Source: Marivivens donghaensis
GTDB lineage: Bacteria > Pseudomonadota > Alphaproteobacteria > Rhodobacterales > Rhodobacteraceae
DNA length: 64,000 nt
Assembly (NCBI RefSeq): GCF_023541015.1
Contig: NZ_JALNPR010000003.1
Location: 186,001 to 250,000, forward strand
Direction of reading: 5' to 3'
The translations under genes and the position numbers were made by a program. Under the pieces are notes generated by a model, which was not told where the DNA came from, ran no database searches, and saw only the letters and a program-made list of their open reading frames with translations. Positions 37,023 through 46,263 of this stretch are shown piece after piece (position 1 is the stretch's first letter; each line of letters begins with the position of its first letter).

Positions 37023-38021
37023 GTGCCAGACACTGTTAAGCCCATCCTCAGCGTGGAGGGGCTTCAGACCGTTTTCAATACCCGCAAGGGTGAAATCCAT
37101 GCGGTCAATCACGTCGATTTTGACCTCCGCGCGGGGGAGCTATTGGGCGTGGTCGGTGAGAGCGGATCAGGCAAATCGGTGACGATGATGTCGCTGCTAA
37201 AGCTGCTGCCGATGCCGCCTGCAGAGGTCCGAAATGGCCGCGCGATGTTTGACGGGCGGGACCTTTTACAACTATCGGATGATGATTTGCGCACTGTCCG
37301 TGGCGGTGAAATTGGGTTTGTGTTTCAGGACCCGATGACGTCCTTGAACCCCGTATTCACCGTTGGCTTCCAAATTATGGAGCCACTGCGGACCCACATG
37401 GGTCTGTCCAAACGGGATGCAAAGAAGCGTGCGCAAGAGTTGTTAGAACTGGTTGGTATTCCTGATGCCGCGCGACGGCTAGACGATTACCCTCACCAAT
37501 TCTCGGGCGGGATGCGTCAGCGCGTGATGATTGCCATCGCGTTAGCCTGTGATCCTAAGGTTCTGATCGCGGACGAACCGACAACGGCACTTGACGTGAC
37601 CATTCAGGCGCAGATCCTTGAACTGATGAAGGACTTGCGGGACCGTTTGGGAATGGCTGTGATCTGGATCACCCATGACCTTGGCGTGATTGCGGGCATC
37701 GCGGATCGGGTGATGGTCATGTATGGCGGGCAAATCGTTGAACATGCGCCTGTTAAGGAATTGTTCCGCAATCCGCAGCATCCCTACACAAAGGCCCTGC
37801 TGAAAACGGTGCCGTCCCTGTCGGGCGAGCGTGCGAAACGGTTGACAGTAATCGAAGGGCAACCGCCGATTTTGTCCTCAGCGCCGTGCGCCTGTTCCTT
37901 CCGCGATCGTTGTCCGCAAGCGATGCCGCGCTGTGGCACCGAAAATCCCGCACGATACGGGATTGGCAACGGCCATGATGCGGCGTGTTTCCTCGTAGAA
38001 CCAGAGGTCGCCCATGTTTGA
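37023..38021 (+). CDS. peptide ABC transporter ATP-binding protein (DppD/OppD type)
   Basis: A 332-residue ATPase. Walker A is GESGSGKS (residues 45-52), the signature [15 protein letters not shown], Walker [13 protein letters not shown] and the H-loop ITHDLG; the C-terminal oligopeptide extension has the Cys-rich [18 protein letters not shown], which in this family can bind an iron-sulfur cluster. It starts at a GTG with GGAGG eight bases upstream. First gene of the five-gene operon; overlaps the next ATPase by eight bases. Confidence 0.95.
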   Translation: MPDTVKPILSVEGLQTVFNTRKGEIHAVNHVDFDLRAGELLGVVGESGSGKSVTMMSLLKLLPMPPAEVRNGRAMFDGRDLLQLSDDDLRTVRGGEIGFVFQDPMTSLNPVFTVGFQIMEPLRTHMGLSKRDAKKRAQELLELVGIPDAARRLDDYPHQFSGGMRQRVMIAIALACDPKVLIADEPTTALDVTIQAQILELMKDLRDRLGMAVIWITHDLGVIAGIADRVMVMYGGQIVEHAPVKELFRNPQHPYTKALLKTVPSLSGERAKRLTVIEGQPPILSSAPCACSFRDRCPQAMPRCGTENPARYGIGNGHDAACFLVEPEVAHV

Positions 38022-39000
38022 CGCTCCCACCCCGCTGGTTCGCGTTCGCGACCTTAAAATGCATTTCCCGATCTATTCGGGCCTGTTCCGCAAACGCACG
38101 GGCGAAGTTAAAGCCGTCGATGGCGTGTCCTTTGATGTGTTCGAGGGCGAAACGCTCGGCCTCGTTGGTGAATCGGGCTGCGGGAAATCGACCTGCGGAC
38201 GTGCCGTTCTGCGGCTTTATGATATTACTGAAGGCGAGATCACGATTGATGGCGCAGAGATTGGCACCAAGGATCAATCCGACCTGCGATCAATGCGCCC
38301 GGTCATGCAGATGGTGTTTCAAGACCCGCAAGCCTCGCTCAACCCGCGTATGACGGTTGAGGCGATCATTCGTGAACCTCTCGACGAACACACAACACTG
38401 TCTGCTGCGGAGAAACGCGAAAAGGTTCTGGAACTAATGGACGCGGTGGGTTTGAACCGCGCCTTTGCAGGCCGTTATCCCCATGCATTTTCGGGCGGAC
38501 AACGGCAGCGGATAGGGATTGCGCGTGCGCTGGCTCTGAACCCAAAGTTCATCGTTTGTGACGAACCGATCGCCGCGCTGGATGTGTCCATTCAGGCGCA
38601 AGTCGTGAACCTGCTTGAGGACCTGCAAGAGCAGTTCGGCCTGACCTATCTGTTTATCAGCCATGACCTATCGATGGTCCGCCACATCGCGGACCGCGTG
38701 GCCGTCATGTATCTGGGCAAAATCGTAGAGATCGCACCGTCGGACGTTCTCTACACCGCGCCCAAACACCCCTACACGCAGGCGCTGTTGTCTGCGGTTC
38801 CAGAACCCGACCCTTCGGCTGATGCACGTGGGGAACGGATTGTGTTGCAGGGCGATGTTCCGTCCCCGTCCAACCCGCCCAAAGGCTGCAACTTCTGCAC
38901 GCGCTGCCCAAAGGTCATGGACATCTGCAAAGAGGTCGAACCAGCGTCGGTGGAGCTAGCCCCCGGACACGTTACGGCCTGCCACCTTTATCAAAACTGA
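38014..39000 (+). CDS. peptide ABC transporter ATP-binding protein (DppF/OppF type)
   Basis: A 328-residue ATPase, partner of the preceding one in a heterodimer. Walker [10 protein letters not shown], signature [15 protein letters not shown], Walker [12 protein letters not shown], and the C-terminal Cys motif [16 protein letters not shown]. Overlaps the upstream gene by eight bases. Confidence 0.95.
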   Translation: MFDAPTPLVRVRDLKMHFPIYSGLFRKRTGEVKAVDGVSFDVFEGETLGLVGESGCGKSTCGRAVLRLYDITEGEITIDGAEIGTKDQSDLRSMRPVMQMVFQDPQASLNPRMTVEAIIREPLDEHTTLSAAEKREKVLELMDAVGLNRAFAGRYPHAFSGGQRQRIGIARALALNPKFIVCDEPIAALDVSIQAQVVNLLEDLQEQFGLTYLFISHDLSMVRHIADRVAVMYLGKIVEIAPSDVLYTAPKHPYTQALLSAVPEPDPSADARGERIVLQGDVPSPSNPPKGCNFCTRCPKVMDICKEVEPASVELAPGHVTACHLYQN

Positions 39001-39057
39001 AGAGCGGGATCACACCCGTCCCTAACGGCCTATCGGCCATCACAATAGGAGAGGAAA

Positions 39058-40761
39058 ATGAAACTTAAGACGATCCTAATGGGCGCTGTTGTCGGCCTTG
39101 CCGCCGCACCCGCCTTTGCCGAGCGCGGAAGCGACGGCCATGTGAACATCATCTATTGGCAAGCGCCGTCCACCATGAACCCGTATCTGTCGGGCGGCAC
39201 AAAGGACATCGAGGCAGCATCCCTGACCCTCGAACCGCTTGCACGCTATGACCAAGACGGCGCGATGGTCCCCTACCTCGCCGAGAGCGTACCGACCGTT
39301 GAAAACGGTGGCGTGACCGAAGACCTCACCCAGATCACTTGGGTCATCAAAGAGGGTCTGCTGTGGTCCGATGGCAGCCCAGTGACCGCGAACGACGTGG
39401 TCTTTACCTATGAATATTGCACCGCCGAAGGTGGTGGCTGTGCGCAGGGCGCTAAATTCGTTGGTATCGAAAGCGTAACGGCTGCAGATGACCGCACCGT
39501 GGTCGTCAAATTCGAATACCCGATGCCGAACCCTTACCAGCCCTTTGTTGGTCACGAGAGCCCGATCATTCAGGCCGCTCAGTTTGCTAACTGCCTCGGC
39601 GCGAATGCTCCGACCTGCACCGACGCAAACTTTATGCCCGTTGGCACTGGTCCGTTCGTTGTCACCGACTTCCGTGTGAACGACGTGATCCAGTTCGTTG
39701 CCAACGCGAACTATCGTGATCCCGCAAAGCCTGCCTTTGCGACAGCAACTCTCAAGGGTGGCGGTGATGCGATGGCAGCGGGTCGCGCTGTTATGGAAAC
39801 TGGCGAATTTGACTACGCATGGAACCTCCAGCTCGCACCTGACGTGATCGAAGAACTGGCCGCTGGCGGCAAAGGCGAACCGATCTCTGGCTTCGGCACG
39901 CTGGTTGAACGCATCGAAATCAACCTCACCAACCCATCGCCGGACCTGCCCGAGGGCGAGCGTTCGACCGTTGCGCATCCGCACCCCTACCTCTCTGACC
40001 CAGCCGTCCGCGAAGCGATGTCCATCGCAATCGACCGCGATCTGTTGGTTGAGGTTGGCTACGGTCAGGCGGGTCGTGCGACCTGTAACCTCGTCCCTGC
40101 GCCTGCACTTTACGCATCGGACAACACCGCATGTCTGACCCAAGATCTGGACCGTGCAAAAGCACTTCTGGATGCTGGCGGCTATGTAGACACCAACGGC
40201 GACGGCGTGCGTGAGACACCCGATGGTCAGCCAATGACGATCCTCTACCAGACCTCGACCAACGCTGTGCGTCAGGACTTCCAAGCCCTGATCAAAGAAT
40301 GGTGGGAAGAAATCGGTCTGTCGGTTGAACTTCGCAACATTGATGCGTCGGTCTACTTTGGCGGTGACCCAGGTTCGCCGGACACCTTCCAGCGTTTCTA
40401 TGCTGACGTAGAGATGTATGCGAACAACTTCCCAGGCACTGACCCGCAGGCTTATCTGTCCGCTTACAAATGCGACCAGATCCCGAGCCCAGACACTCAG
40501 TGGCAAGGTGAGAACATCAACCGCGTTTGTGATCCAGCCTATGACGCTATGATCACTGAACTGGGTCAAACAGGTGAGTTGGAAGCTCGCGGTGCGCTGG
40601 CACGTGCGATGAACGACTACCTGACCAAAGACAGCAACATCATCATCCCGCTTGTGGACCGTGGCCGTGTGTCCGCGAAATCTAACACGCTGGGCGGTGT
40701 TGTCCTGAACACTTGGGACTCTGAACTGTGGAACGCTGCTGACTGGTTCCGTAGCGAATAA
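39058..40761 (+). CDS. peptide ABC transporter substrate-binding protein
   Basis: A 567-residue periplasmic binding protein of family 5 (DppA/OppA). Signal peptide at residues 1-21 (ending AFA). The mature part shows the family pattern: MNPYLSGGTKDIEAASLTLE, then FTYEYCTAEGG, GTGPFVVTDFRVNDVIQFVAN and the C-terminal lobe with DPAVREAMSIAIDRDLLVE. Ligand not predictable; the neighbouring DadA-like oxidase and M20 hydrolase point to peptides or acyl-amino acids. AGGAG lies before the ATG. A strong hairpin follows the gene. Confidence 0.93.
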   Translation: MKLKTILMGAVVGLAAAPAFAERGSDGHVNIIYWQAPSTMNPYLSGGTKDIEAASLTLEPLARYDQDGAMVPYLAESVPTVENGGVTEDLTQITWVIKEGLLWSDGSPVTANDVVFTYEYCTAEGGGCAQGAKFVGIESVTAADDRTVVVKFEYPMPNPYQPFVGHESPIIQAAQFANCLGANAPTCTDANFMPVGTGPFVVTDFRVNDVIQFVANANYRDPAKPAFATATLKGGGDAMAAGRAVMETGEFDYAWNLQLAPDVIEELAAGGKGEPISGFGTLVERIEINLTNPSPDLPEGERSTVAHPHPYLSDPAVREAMSIAIDRDLLVEVGYGQAGRATCNLVPAPALYASDNTACLTQDLDRAKALLDAGGYVDTNGDGVRETPDGQPMTILYQTSTNAVRQDFQALIKEWWEEIGLSVELRNIDASVYFGGDPGSPDTFQRFYADVEMYANNFPGTDPQAYLSAYKCDQIPSPDTQWQGENINRVCDPAYDAMITELGQTGELEARGALARAMNDYLTKDSNIIIPLVDRGRVSAKSNTLGGVVLNTWDSELWNAADWFRSE

Positions 40762-40769
40762 TCCTAACG

Positions 40770-40794
40770 GGCGCGGCGGGTTACCTGCCGCGCC
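40770..40794 (+). other. intercistronic hairpin after the binding-protein gene
   Basis: An 11-bp stem (40770-40780 with 40784-40794, one G-U pair, loop TTA) with no T run after it. Such hairpins after binding-protein genes protect the mRNA and raise binding-protein level over the permeases. Confidence 0.6.
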
Positions 40795-40828
40795 TAAACT
40801 ATCCTGACCGCAGCGGATTACCCCACTC

Positions 40829-41836
40829 ATGCTGACTTACACGATCCGACGGCTTCTGCTGGCCATCCCGACGCTTCTCTTTATTGCGTTGGTGATTTTC
40901 TTGCTTCTTGAGCTTTCCCCCGGCGATCCGATGGCACAAATGCCAATGTCGATCCCGCCCGAAGTCAAAGAACGCATGCGCGAAGCTTTGGGCCTCGATC
41001 AGCCTTGGTGGGTGCGGTTTTATCTCTGGCTCTATCAGTTCTTTGTGGTCGAGCCGCAGTATTGGATTGATGGCCTCTTTGGCACCGACTTTGCCGAAGG
41101 TGCGCAGCGGATCATTTCGTTCCAATCGAAAAGCCCCGTCTTTGACATTATTGCCGAACGGATCCCCCAGACCCTCTGGGTGGTGGGTATGTCCTATGTG
41201 GTTGGCGTCTTGATTGCGCTGCCCATTGGGATCGCGTCGGCTTACTATCAGTATTCATGGTTCGACCAGATCGGCACGTTTATTTCGATGGTTGGGTTCT
41301 CTGTCCCGACCTTCTTTACAGGCGTCCTTCTGATCGTGATCTTTTCCGTGAACCTCGGCTGGTTCCCGTCGATCTACGACACGACCTTGGTCGTCGATAG
41401 CTGGGCCACGCTCGGCCAGCAAATCAAACAGATGGCGATGCCTGTGTTTGTGCTCGCGCTTTATAACGCGGCCCAAATCAGCCGCTTCATGCGGGCTTCT
41501 ATGCTCGACAACTTGGGCCAAGATTACGTCCGCACCGCCCGCGCCAAAGGAATGCACGAAAAGGTCGTCGTCCTGCGTCACGTGCTGCGCAATTCGATGA
41601 TCCCCGTGGTGACCGTTATCGCACTCGGTGTCCCCCAAGTCTTTGGCGGTGCGATTATCACCGAACAAGTGTTCAAGGTGAATGGGCTGGGGCAACTTTT
41701 GATCCTCGCCGTTCAAGGCAACGACATTCCGATGGTCATGACCCTGACCTTTATCTTTGCCGTGTTGATCGTTCTCTTTAACTTGATTGCAGATGTCCTC
41801 TACGGCCTGCTCGACCCGAGGATCCGCTATGACTGA
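40829..41836 (+). CDS. peptide ABC transporter permease (DppB type)
   Basis: A 335-residue inner-membrane permease with about six hydrophobic helices (the first at about residues 10-28). The EAA loop that docks on the ATPase is around RFMRASMLDNLGQDYVRTAR. A conserved glycine-rich GGAIITEQVFKVNGLG follows. Its stop overlaps the next gene by eight bases. The ATG at 40829 is taken; no strong Shine-Dalgarno stands upstream. Confidence 0.95.
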   Translation: MLTYTIRRLLLAIPTLLFIALVIFLLLELSPGDPMAQMPMSIPPEVKERMREALGLDQPWWVRFYLWLYQFFVVEPQYWIDGLFGTDFAEGAQRIISFQSKSPVFDIIAERIPQTLWVVGMSYVVGVLIALPIGIASAYYQYSWFDQIGTFISMVGFSVPTFFTGVLLIVIFSVNLGWFPSIYDTTLVVDSWATLGQQIKQMAMPVFVLALYNAAQISRFMRASMLDNLGQDYVRTARAKGMHEKVVVLRHVLRNSMIPVVTVIALGVPQVFGGAIITEQVFKVNGLGQLLILAVQGNDIPMVMTLTFIFAVLIVLFNLIADVLYGLLDPRIRYD

Positions 41837-42761
41837 CGCAACCCTCGTGAAAACACCATCGCAGGCACGGGAAATCTGGGACCAGTTCCGCCAACACCGC
41901 GGAGCGATGATTGGCCTCGGCTTTCTGATTTTCATCACGCTCTTTGTTATTGTCGGCCCCTACCTTTGGGATCTCGACCCGACCAAGTCTGACATTCGAA
42001 ACAAGAACATGCGCCCCTTCTACATCGGCATGTTGTTCGGCGAAAAATGGGGATGGAACCACCCGCTGGGGTCCGACAACCTTGGCCGCGATGTGCTGGC
42101 AAACCTGATGTATGGCGGGCGGATCTCGCTTGCGGTGGGTTGGACGGCGATGTTGCTGTCGCTGATCATCGGCACCTTGGTTGGCGTTCTTGCTGGCTAT
42201 TTCAAACGGCTGGACGGCCCGCTGATGCGCTTTACCGATCTGGTTCTGTCGTTGCCGCTCCTCCCACTCCTCCTCGTCATGATGCTCTTGTTCCGCGACG
42301 CCTTGCGGGCAGCCTTTGGGCCTGAGTTGGGTATCTTCCTGCTGATCGTAACGGGGATCGGGATCACATCATGGATGAACACCGCGCGGATCGTGCGTGG
42401 CGATGTGCTGACGATCAAGGAACGGGAATATGTGCTGGCGGCACGATCCATCGGTGCACCGTCGCGCAGGATCATCACGCGCCACCTGCTGCCCAACGTA
42501 CTGTCACCGATCATGGTCTCGGCTACGCTCGGCCTCGCCACTGCGATCATCACCGAAAGCGCGCTGTCGTTCCTCGGCCTTGGCTTCCCGTCGGATTTCC
42601 CGACATGGGGCAAACTGCTCTTTGACAGCGTAGACCGGATGGAGAGCTTCCCCGAACGCGTCATCTGGCCGGGCCTCGCGATTTCGCTGACCGTTCTGGC
42701 GGTGAACTACATCGGGGACGGCCTGCGCGACGCGCTCGACCCACGGATCAGGGGGCGCTAA
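41829..42761 (+). CDS. peptide ABC transporter permease (DppC type)
   Basis: A 310-residue permease, partner of DppB. N-terminal hydrophobic helix at about 24-45, the OppC-type HPLGSDNLGRDVLANLMYGG in the periplasmic start region, then the EAA loop around RGDVLTIKEREYVLAARSIG. I use the ATG at 41829 inside the end of the DppB gene; the longer frame from 41787 lies within that gene. Last gene of the operon. Confidence 0.95.
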   Translation: MTDATLVKTPSQAREIWDQFRQHRGAMIGLGFLIFITLFVIVGPYLWDLDPTKSDIRNKNMRPFYIGMLFGEKWGWNHPLGSDNLGRDVLANLMYGGRISLAVGWTAMLLSLIIGTLVGVLAGYFKRLDGPLMRFTDLVLSLPLLPLLLVMMLLFRDALRAAFGPELGIFLLIVTGIGITSWMNTARIVRGDVLTIKEREYVLAARSIGAPSRRIITRHLLPNVLSPIMVSATLGLATAIITESALSFLGLGFPSDFPTWGKLLFDSVDRMESFPERVIWPGLAISLTVLAVNYIGDGLRDALDPRIRGR

Positions 42762-42768
42762 GCCCCCC
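42752..42768. terminator. GC-rich hairpin between convergent genes
   Basis: A 6-bp all-GC stem (42752-42757 with 42763-42768, loop of five) spanning the DppC stop codon, just before the end of the convergent DUF3422 gene. No T run follows, so any termination would be weak. Confidence 0.3.
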
Positions 42769-42772
42769 GCCC

Positions 42773-44068
42773 TTAGTGGTGCATGGATTTCTGGATACGG
42801 CGAAGGATCAGCCAAACCGCAATCACAACCGTCGGCGTCACTGTCGCGTAGAGCCAGTATTTCTCAATGTGGAACAGTTTTTCGACTGGCGCCAAAACAT
42901 AGAGAACAAGGTTCAGCGCGTAGTAGCTGATCGCCACGACAGACAGACCTTCGACCGTGCGCTGAAGCCTGAGTTGCAGGTCAGAGCGTTGATCCATGCT
43001 GGTGAGCAGCGCTTGGTTCTGGGCGGACCGTTCCACATCGACCCGCGTCCGCAATAGATCGCCCGCGCGGATTGCCCGTTCGGACAGATCATTCAGGCGC
43101 TTTTCAGTCGATTTCACCGTGCGCATCGCGGGATCAAAGCGGCGCATCATGAACTCACCAAAGGTCTGACGCCCACCAAAGCGTTCCTCGCGCATGATGC
43201 TAATCCGCTGGTTCACGATGGTCTCATAGGCCCCTGTCGCACCAAAGCGGAACGAGGTTTGCGCGATCAACTGCTCTAGCCCTGCCGATACATCTAAGAG
43301 CGATTGTAGCGTGTCCGCGGCATCAACCTCTGGATTGCTCATCCCCGTAACAAGCGCGGTGAGCTTTTGTTCTAGTTTACCCAATTCAGGTCCGATGGAC
43401 CGCGCCCTCGCGAGGCCTAGCATGGACATGGTTTTATAGGTCTCAACCTCGCAGAGGCGCTGAACGACACGACCAATCCGACGCTCCCCGCACGCCTCGG
43501 CCGCGAAGATGGCAAAGCGCATATGACCCGCGGAATCGATCCTGAAATCACCCGCAACAATCAGCTCACCATCCAACATACGACTGACAGCGAGGCTCTC
43601 TGGCACGAACCAATCGTCGATACGTTTGATGATATCCTCATCCGACGGCATCGGCTCAATACGGATCAGGGCAGAGGTCATACGCGTCCCCGGTGCGGAT
43701 TCGAGCCAATCCGTTGGGAACAGCCCAAAGGTCGCCGCGTCATAGGGACGGTCCGCCACCCCATCGCCAAGAATGGTGTAAGTCACAAACTCTGTATGGC
43801 TTTCCCATTTGAGCCAGTGCCGCCCGATCTGCCCGAAATAATGGGTCGCATCCGGTTGCGGATGAGAGGCCCCAAATCGGTCAAGGAGCGCGATCAGGTG
43901 GGCACGGTCCGCCTCGCGGTCACGGCCAACGGCGTTCTGTGCAGGCTTGAGCGCCAAATACGCAGCCCGCCCCGGCGCCTTAATCACAGGGAAAGGACGC
44001 GCATGGAGTTCATTTGCCAATGCGTAGCGGAGGGGGTGATCTTCGAATGTCGCGGTCATAATCTGCAT
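42773..44068 (-). CDS. DUF3422 family membrane-associated protein
   Basis: A 431-residue protein that I recognise as DUF3422, common in alphaproteobacteria and of unknown function. The N-terminal part carries HPLRYALANELHARPFP, typical of the family; a long helical middle (about 215-370) may form a coiled coil; two hydrophobic segments close the protein (about 372-392 and 400-421). AAGG is only two bases before the ATG at 44068; an ATG at 44059 is the alternative start. It lies downstream of the ornithine decarboxylase terminator on the same strand. Confidence 0.88.
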   Translation of the reverse strand: MQIMTATFEDHPLRYALANELHARPFPVIKAPGRAAYLALKPAQNAVGRDREADRAHLIALLDRFGASHPQPDATHYFGQIGRHWLKWESHTEFVTYTILGDGVADRPYDAATFGLFPTDWLESAPGTRMTSALIRIEPMPSDEDIIKRIDDWFVPESLAVSRMLDGELIVAGDFRIDSAGHMRFAIFAAEACGERRIGRVVQRLCEVETYKTMSMLGLARARSIGPELGKLEQKLTALVTGMSNPEVDAADTLQSLLDVSAGLEQLIAQTSFRFGATGAYETIVNQRISIMREERFGGRQTFGEFMMRRFDPAMRTVKSTEKRLNDLSERAIRAGDLLRTRVDVERSAQNQALLTSMDQRSDLQLRLQRTVEGLSVVAISYYALNLVLYVLAPVEKLFHIEKYWLYATVTPTVVIAVWLILRRIQKSMHH

Positions 44069-44141
44069 AGCCTTAGAGTATAAGCGCGCAGCCTAGCCAG
44101 CAATCATCACATATCAAGTAAAAAAATACTTAAATACAAAT

Positions 44142-44180
44142 ACTTAGCGGCACACATTGGTATACTGTGTGCCGCTAAGT
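44142..44180 (-). terminator. strong terminator after ornithine decarboxylase
   Basis: A perfect 15-bp inverted repeat (44142-44156 with 44166-44180, loop of nine), starting 12 bases after the decarboxylase stop. On the minus strand an AT-rich tract with a run of seven T follows within about 20 bases. Confidence 0.75.
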
Positions 44181-44191
44181 CAATTTTATGG

Positions 44192-45364
44192 TTAGATGCA
44201 AACCACTTCGAGCGGAGGGAAGCCGTTAAAGCAGACCGACGAATAGGTCGAAGTGTAGGCCCCTGTATTGCGGATCAGAACGCGATCACCAGCCCGCAGG
44301 GTCATCGGCAGCGGCATCGGACGCTTTTCATAGAGCACGTCAGCAGAGTCGCAAGACGGACCAGCCATGATGCACGGCCCCATCGGATCGTCGTCACGTG
44401 CGGTTTCAAAGCGGTAGCGGATCGCTTCGCCTTCGGTTTCAGCAAGACCCGAGAAACGGCCAATCGACAGGTAGACCCAGCGGTGCACGTCACGGTCGGA
44501 TTTGCGGCTCACCAGCAGGGCTTCAGCGACAATCACGCCAGCCTCAGCCACCATACCACGACCAGGCTCTGCCATGATGGTTTCAACGTGACCGAATTTC
44601 TCTTCGACCATAGCCATAACAGCCGCAGCATAGTCGGTCGGGGCTTGGATCGGTTCGTTGTAGAACGCAGGGAAGCCACCACCGATGTTGAGAAGGGTCA
44701 GGTCGTGGCCTGCGTCTTTTGCAGCGTGCCAGATCTGCGCAAGCGCATCGAGGGAAGGCCCCCACATCGCAGCTTCGCGGGTTTGAGACCCCACGTGGAA
44801 CGAGAACCCAACAGGGTTCAGGCCCAGCGATTTCGCATAGTCCAAAAGACGCACAGCCGTATCGCCGTCGCAGCCGAATTTACGGGTCAGCGGCCAGTCG
44901 GCCTGAGACACTTCAACGATCAGGCGGATATAGACGTTCGAGTTCGGAGCAAACTCTGCGATCTTTTCCAGCTCTTCCTCTGCGTCTGCCGCAAAGAGGG
45001 TGATGCCCGATTCAAATGCCCACGCGATGTCCGACGGACGTTTGATGGTGTTGCCAAACGAAATCGTTTCGGGGCGTGCACCTTGGGACAGGCAGATTTC
45101 GATCTCTGCACGCGATGCCGCGTCAAAATGCGAGCCCTTTTGGACCAGACGGTGGATAACATCCAGCGCAGGGTTTGCTTTGACGGCATAGTGAATGTCA
45201 GCGCGGCCAAGGCCAGCTTTGAGAGCGTTATACTGCTCTTCAACGCGATCAACGTCGATCACGAGAGTCGGGCGATCAAAATCATTCGCAGCGACATAAG
45301 CATCAAGGCGGGAAGGATCAAAAACACGGGTGGCGTCAGCCGCCCCGGCAAATTGTGCAGTCAT
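44192..45364 (-). CDS. ornithine decarboxylase (alanine-racemase fold type)
   Basis: A 390-residue PLP decarboxylase of fold III, of the ODC/lysine-ornithine decarboxylase family, making putrescine (or cadaverine). The PLP lysine is Lys62 in HYAVKANPALD, the phosphate-binding glycines are in NIGGGFPAF, and the catalytic Cys338 is in GPSCDSADVLY. The start at 45364 is chosen by the family; the GGAGAGATGACCG stretch holds the ribosome binding site. A long leader with candidate regulatory elements lies upstream, and a strong terminator downstream. Confidence 0.95.
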   Translation of the reverse strand: MTAQFAGAADATRVFDPSRLDAYVAANDFDRPTLVIDVDRVEEQYNALKAGLGRADIHYAVKANPALDVIHRLVQKGSHFDAASRAEIEICLSQGARPETISFGNTIKRPSDIAWAFESGITLFAADAEEELEKIAEFAPNSNVYIRLIVEVSQADWPLTRKFGCDGDTAVRLLDYAKSLGLNPVGFSFHVGSQTREAAMWGPSLDALAQIWHAAKDAGHDLTLLNIGGGFPAFYNEPIQAPTDYAAAVMAMVEEKFGHVETIMAEPGRGMVAEAGVIVAEALLVSRKSDRDVHRWVYLSIGRFSGLAETEGEAIRYRFETARDDDPMGPCIMAGPSCDSADVLYEKRPMPLPMTLRAGDRVLIRNTGAYTSTYSSVCFNGFPPLEVVCI

Positions 45365-45571
45365 CGGTCATCTCTCCAAAAGACCCGGTCCCAGAATGGT
45401 CCCGACCAGTTTTCCAGTGAGACGTTACCGTCGCTGCATAACACTCGGGTATGTGCCCGAGGCCAGAGGCGCGTGCGTTGGCGTCTGTGTGAGCGGGCAT
45501 GTGATGCAAACGCAGAGTCGTTTCAAGAGAAAATTTGCATGAGGGCAAAATAATTTTTGCATCGGCGGTCT

Positions 45572-45581
45572 TTTGATCAAA
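45572..45581. promoter_or_regulatory. palindrome in the odc-rluE region, copy 1
   Basis: TTTGATCAAA, a perfect 10-bp palindrome. Its centre is 42 bp (four helical turns) from that of the palindrome at 45612-45625. Confidence 0.4.
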
Positions 45582-45611
45582 TCCCTTATTTTCAAGGGCT
45601 TCATCGGGGTG

Positions 45612-45625
45612 GATTTGATCAAATC
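45612..45625. promoter_or_regulatory. palindrome in the odc-rluE region, copy 2
   Basis: GATTTGATCAAATC, a perfect 14-bp palindrome sharing TTTGATCAAA with 45572-45581. It lies 42 bases before the rluE start, in the divergent promoter region. Confidence 0.4.
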
Positions 45626-45666
45626 AATGAATGGCGCTGATAGGGATTCAAGGGTAAGACAACAGC

Positions 45667-46263
45667 ATGGCTAGACTGATCCTCTTTAACAAACCCTTTG
45701 ACGTTCTGACCCAGTTCACGGACGCAAAGAACCCCACCCCGCGCCGCACCTTGTCAGAGTTCGGATTACCCTCTGGCGTCTACCCTGCAGGGCGTCTGGA
45801 TCGGGATAGCGAGGGGCTGCTATTGTTGACCGACAACGGCCCGCTGCAAGCCGCAATCAGCAATCCAATGTATAAAGAGCCGAAAACCTACCTCGCGCTC
45901 GTCGAGGGGGCCGCGACCGACGCGGACCTTCAGCCACTGCGTGATGGCGTGACGCTCAACGACGGCCCCTGTCGTCCAGCCAAGGCGCGTGTGATCGACG
46001 CCCCTGCCCTGTGGGAACGTGACCCACCCGTGCGGTTCCGCAAGACGGTGCCTGATACATGGATAGAAATTACCATCACCGAAGGGCGTAACCGTCAGGT
46101 ACGCCGTATGACTGCGGCAGTTGGGTTCCCAACCCTGCGGCTGGTTCGGTGGCAAATTGCAGACTGGACCGTCGAGGGGCTGGGTCTGGGCGAATGGCGC
46201 GAAATCGACGTTCCCGCCCCCGCGCCCAAAGTCATCCGCCGTCCGTTCAAACGCCGTTTCTAA
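45667..46263 (+). CDS. rluE: 23S rRNA pseudouridine synthase (RluE type)
   Basis: A 198-residue RsuA-family pseudouridine synthase without an S4 domain, which fits RluE (23S rRNA U2457 in E. coli numbering). The catalytic Asp is in PAGRLDRDSEGLLLLT (about residue 44), and the family's second motif is EGRNRQVRRMTAAVGFPT. It is divergent from ornithine decarboxylase and converges with the thioredoxin gene. Confidence 0.93.
   Translation: MARLILFNKPFDVLTQFTDAKNPTPRRTLSEFGLPSGVYPAGRLDRDSEGLLLLTDNGPLQAAISNPMYKEPKTYLALVEGAATDADLQPLRDGVTLNDGPCRPAKARVIDAPALWERDPPVRFRKTVPDTWIEITITEGRNRQVRRMTAAVGFPTLRLVRWQIADWTVEGLGLGEWREIDVPAPAPKVIRRPFKRRF

Larger units (their letters stand above)
45365..45666 (-). 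ncRNA. candidate structured leader of ornithine decarboxylase (speF-motif position)
   Basis: The 302-bp gap between the decarboxylase and rluE contains no clear gene. A conserved leader RNA called the speF motif is known upstream of ornithine decarboxylase in alphaproteobacteria, and this is the same position. Seen here: a 6-bp hairpin (45444-45449 with 45456-45461), GCAAAA-N4-TTTTGC near 45545-45560, and a 65-codon open frame (45425-45622, minus) that could be a leader peptide. I cannot score the motif, so this is a placement argument only. Confidence 0.3.

Noticed and set aside
39076-40830. 584-codon open frame on the minus strand opposite the peptide binding protein
   Set aside because: The sense frame has a signal peptide and family 5 binding-protein motifs; the antisense frame is a by-product of biased codon use and has no recognisable domain.
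45336-45548. 70-codon frame overlapping the ornithine decarboxylase start
   Set aside because: It overlaps the gene in another frame and has no ribosome binding site or recognisable content.
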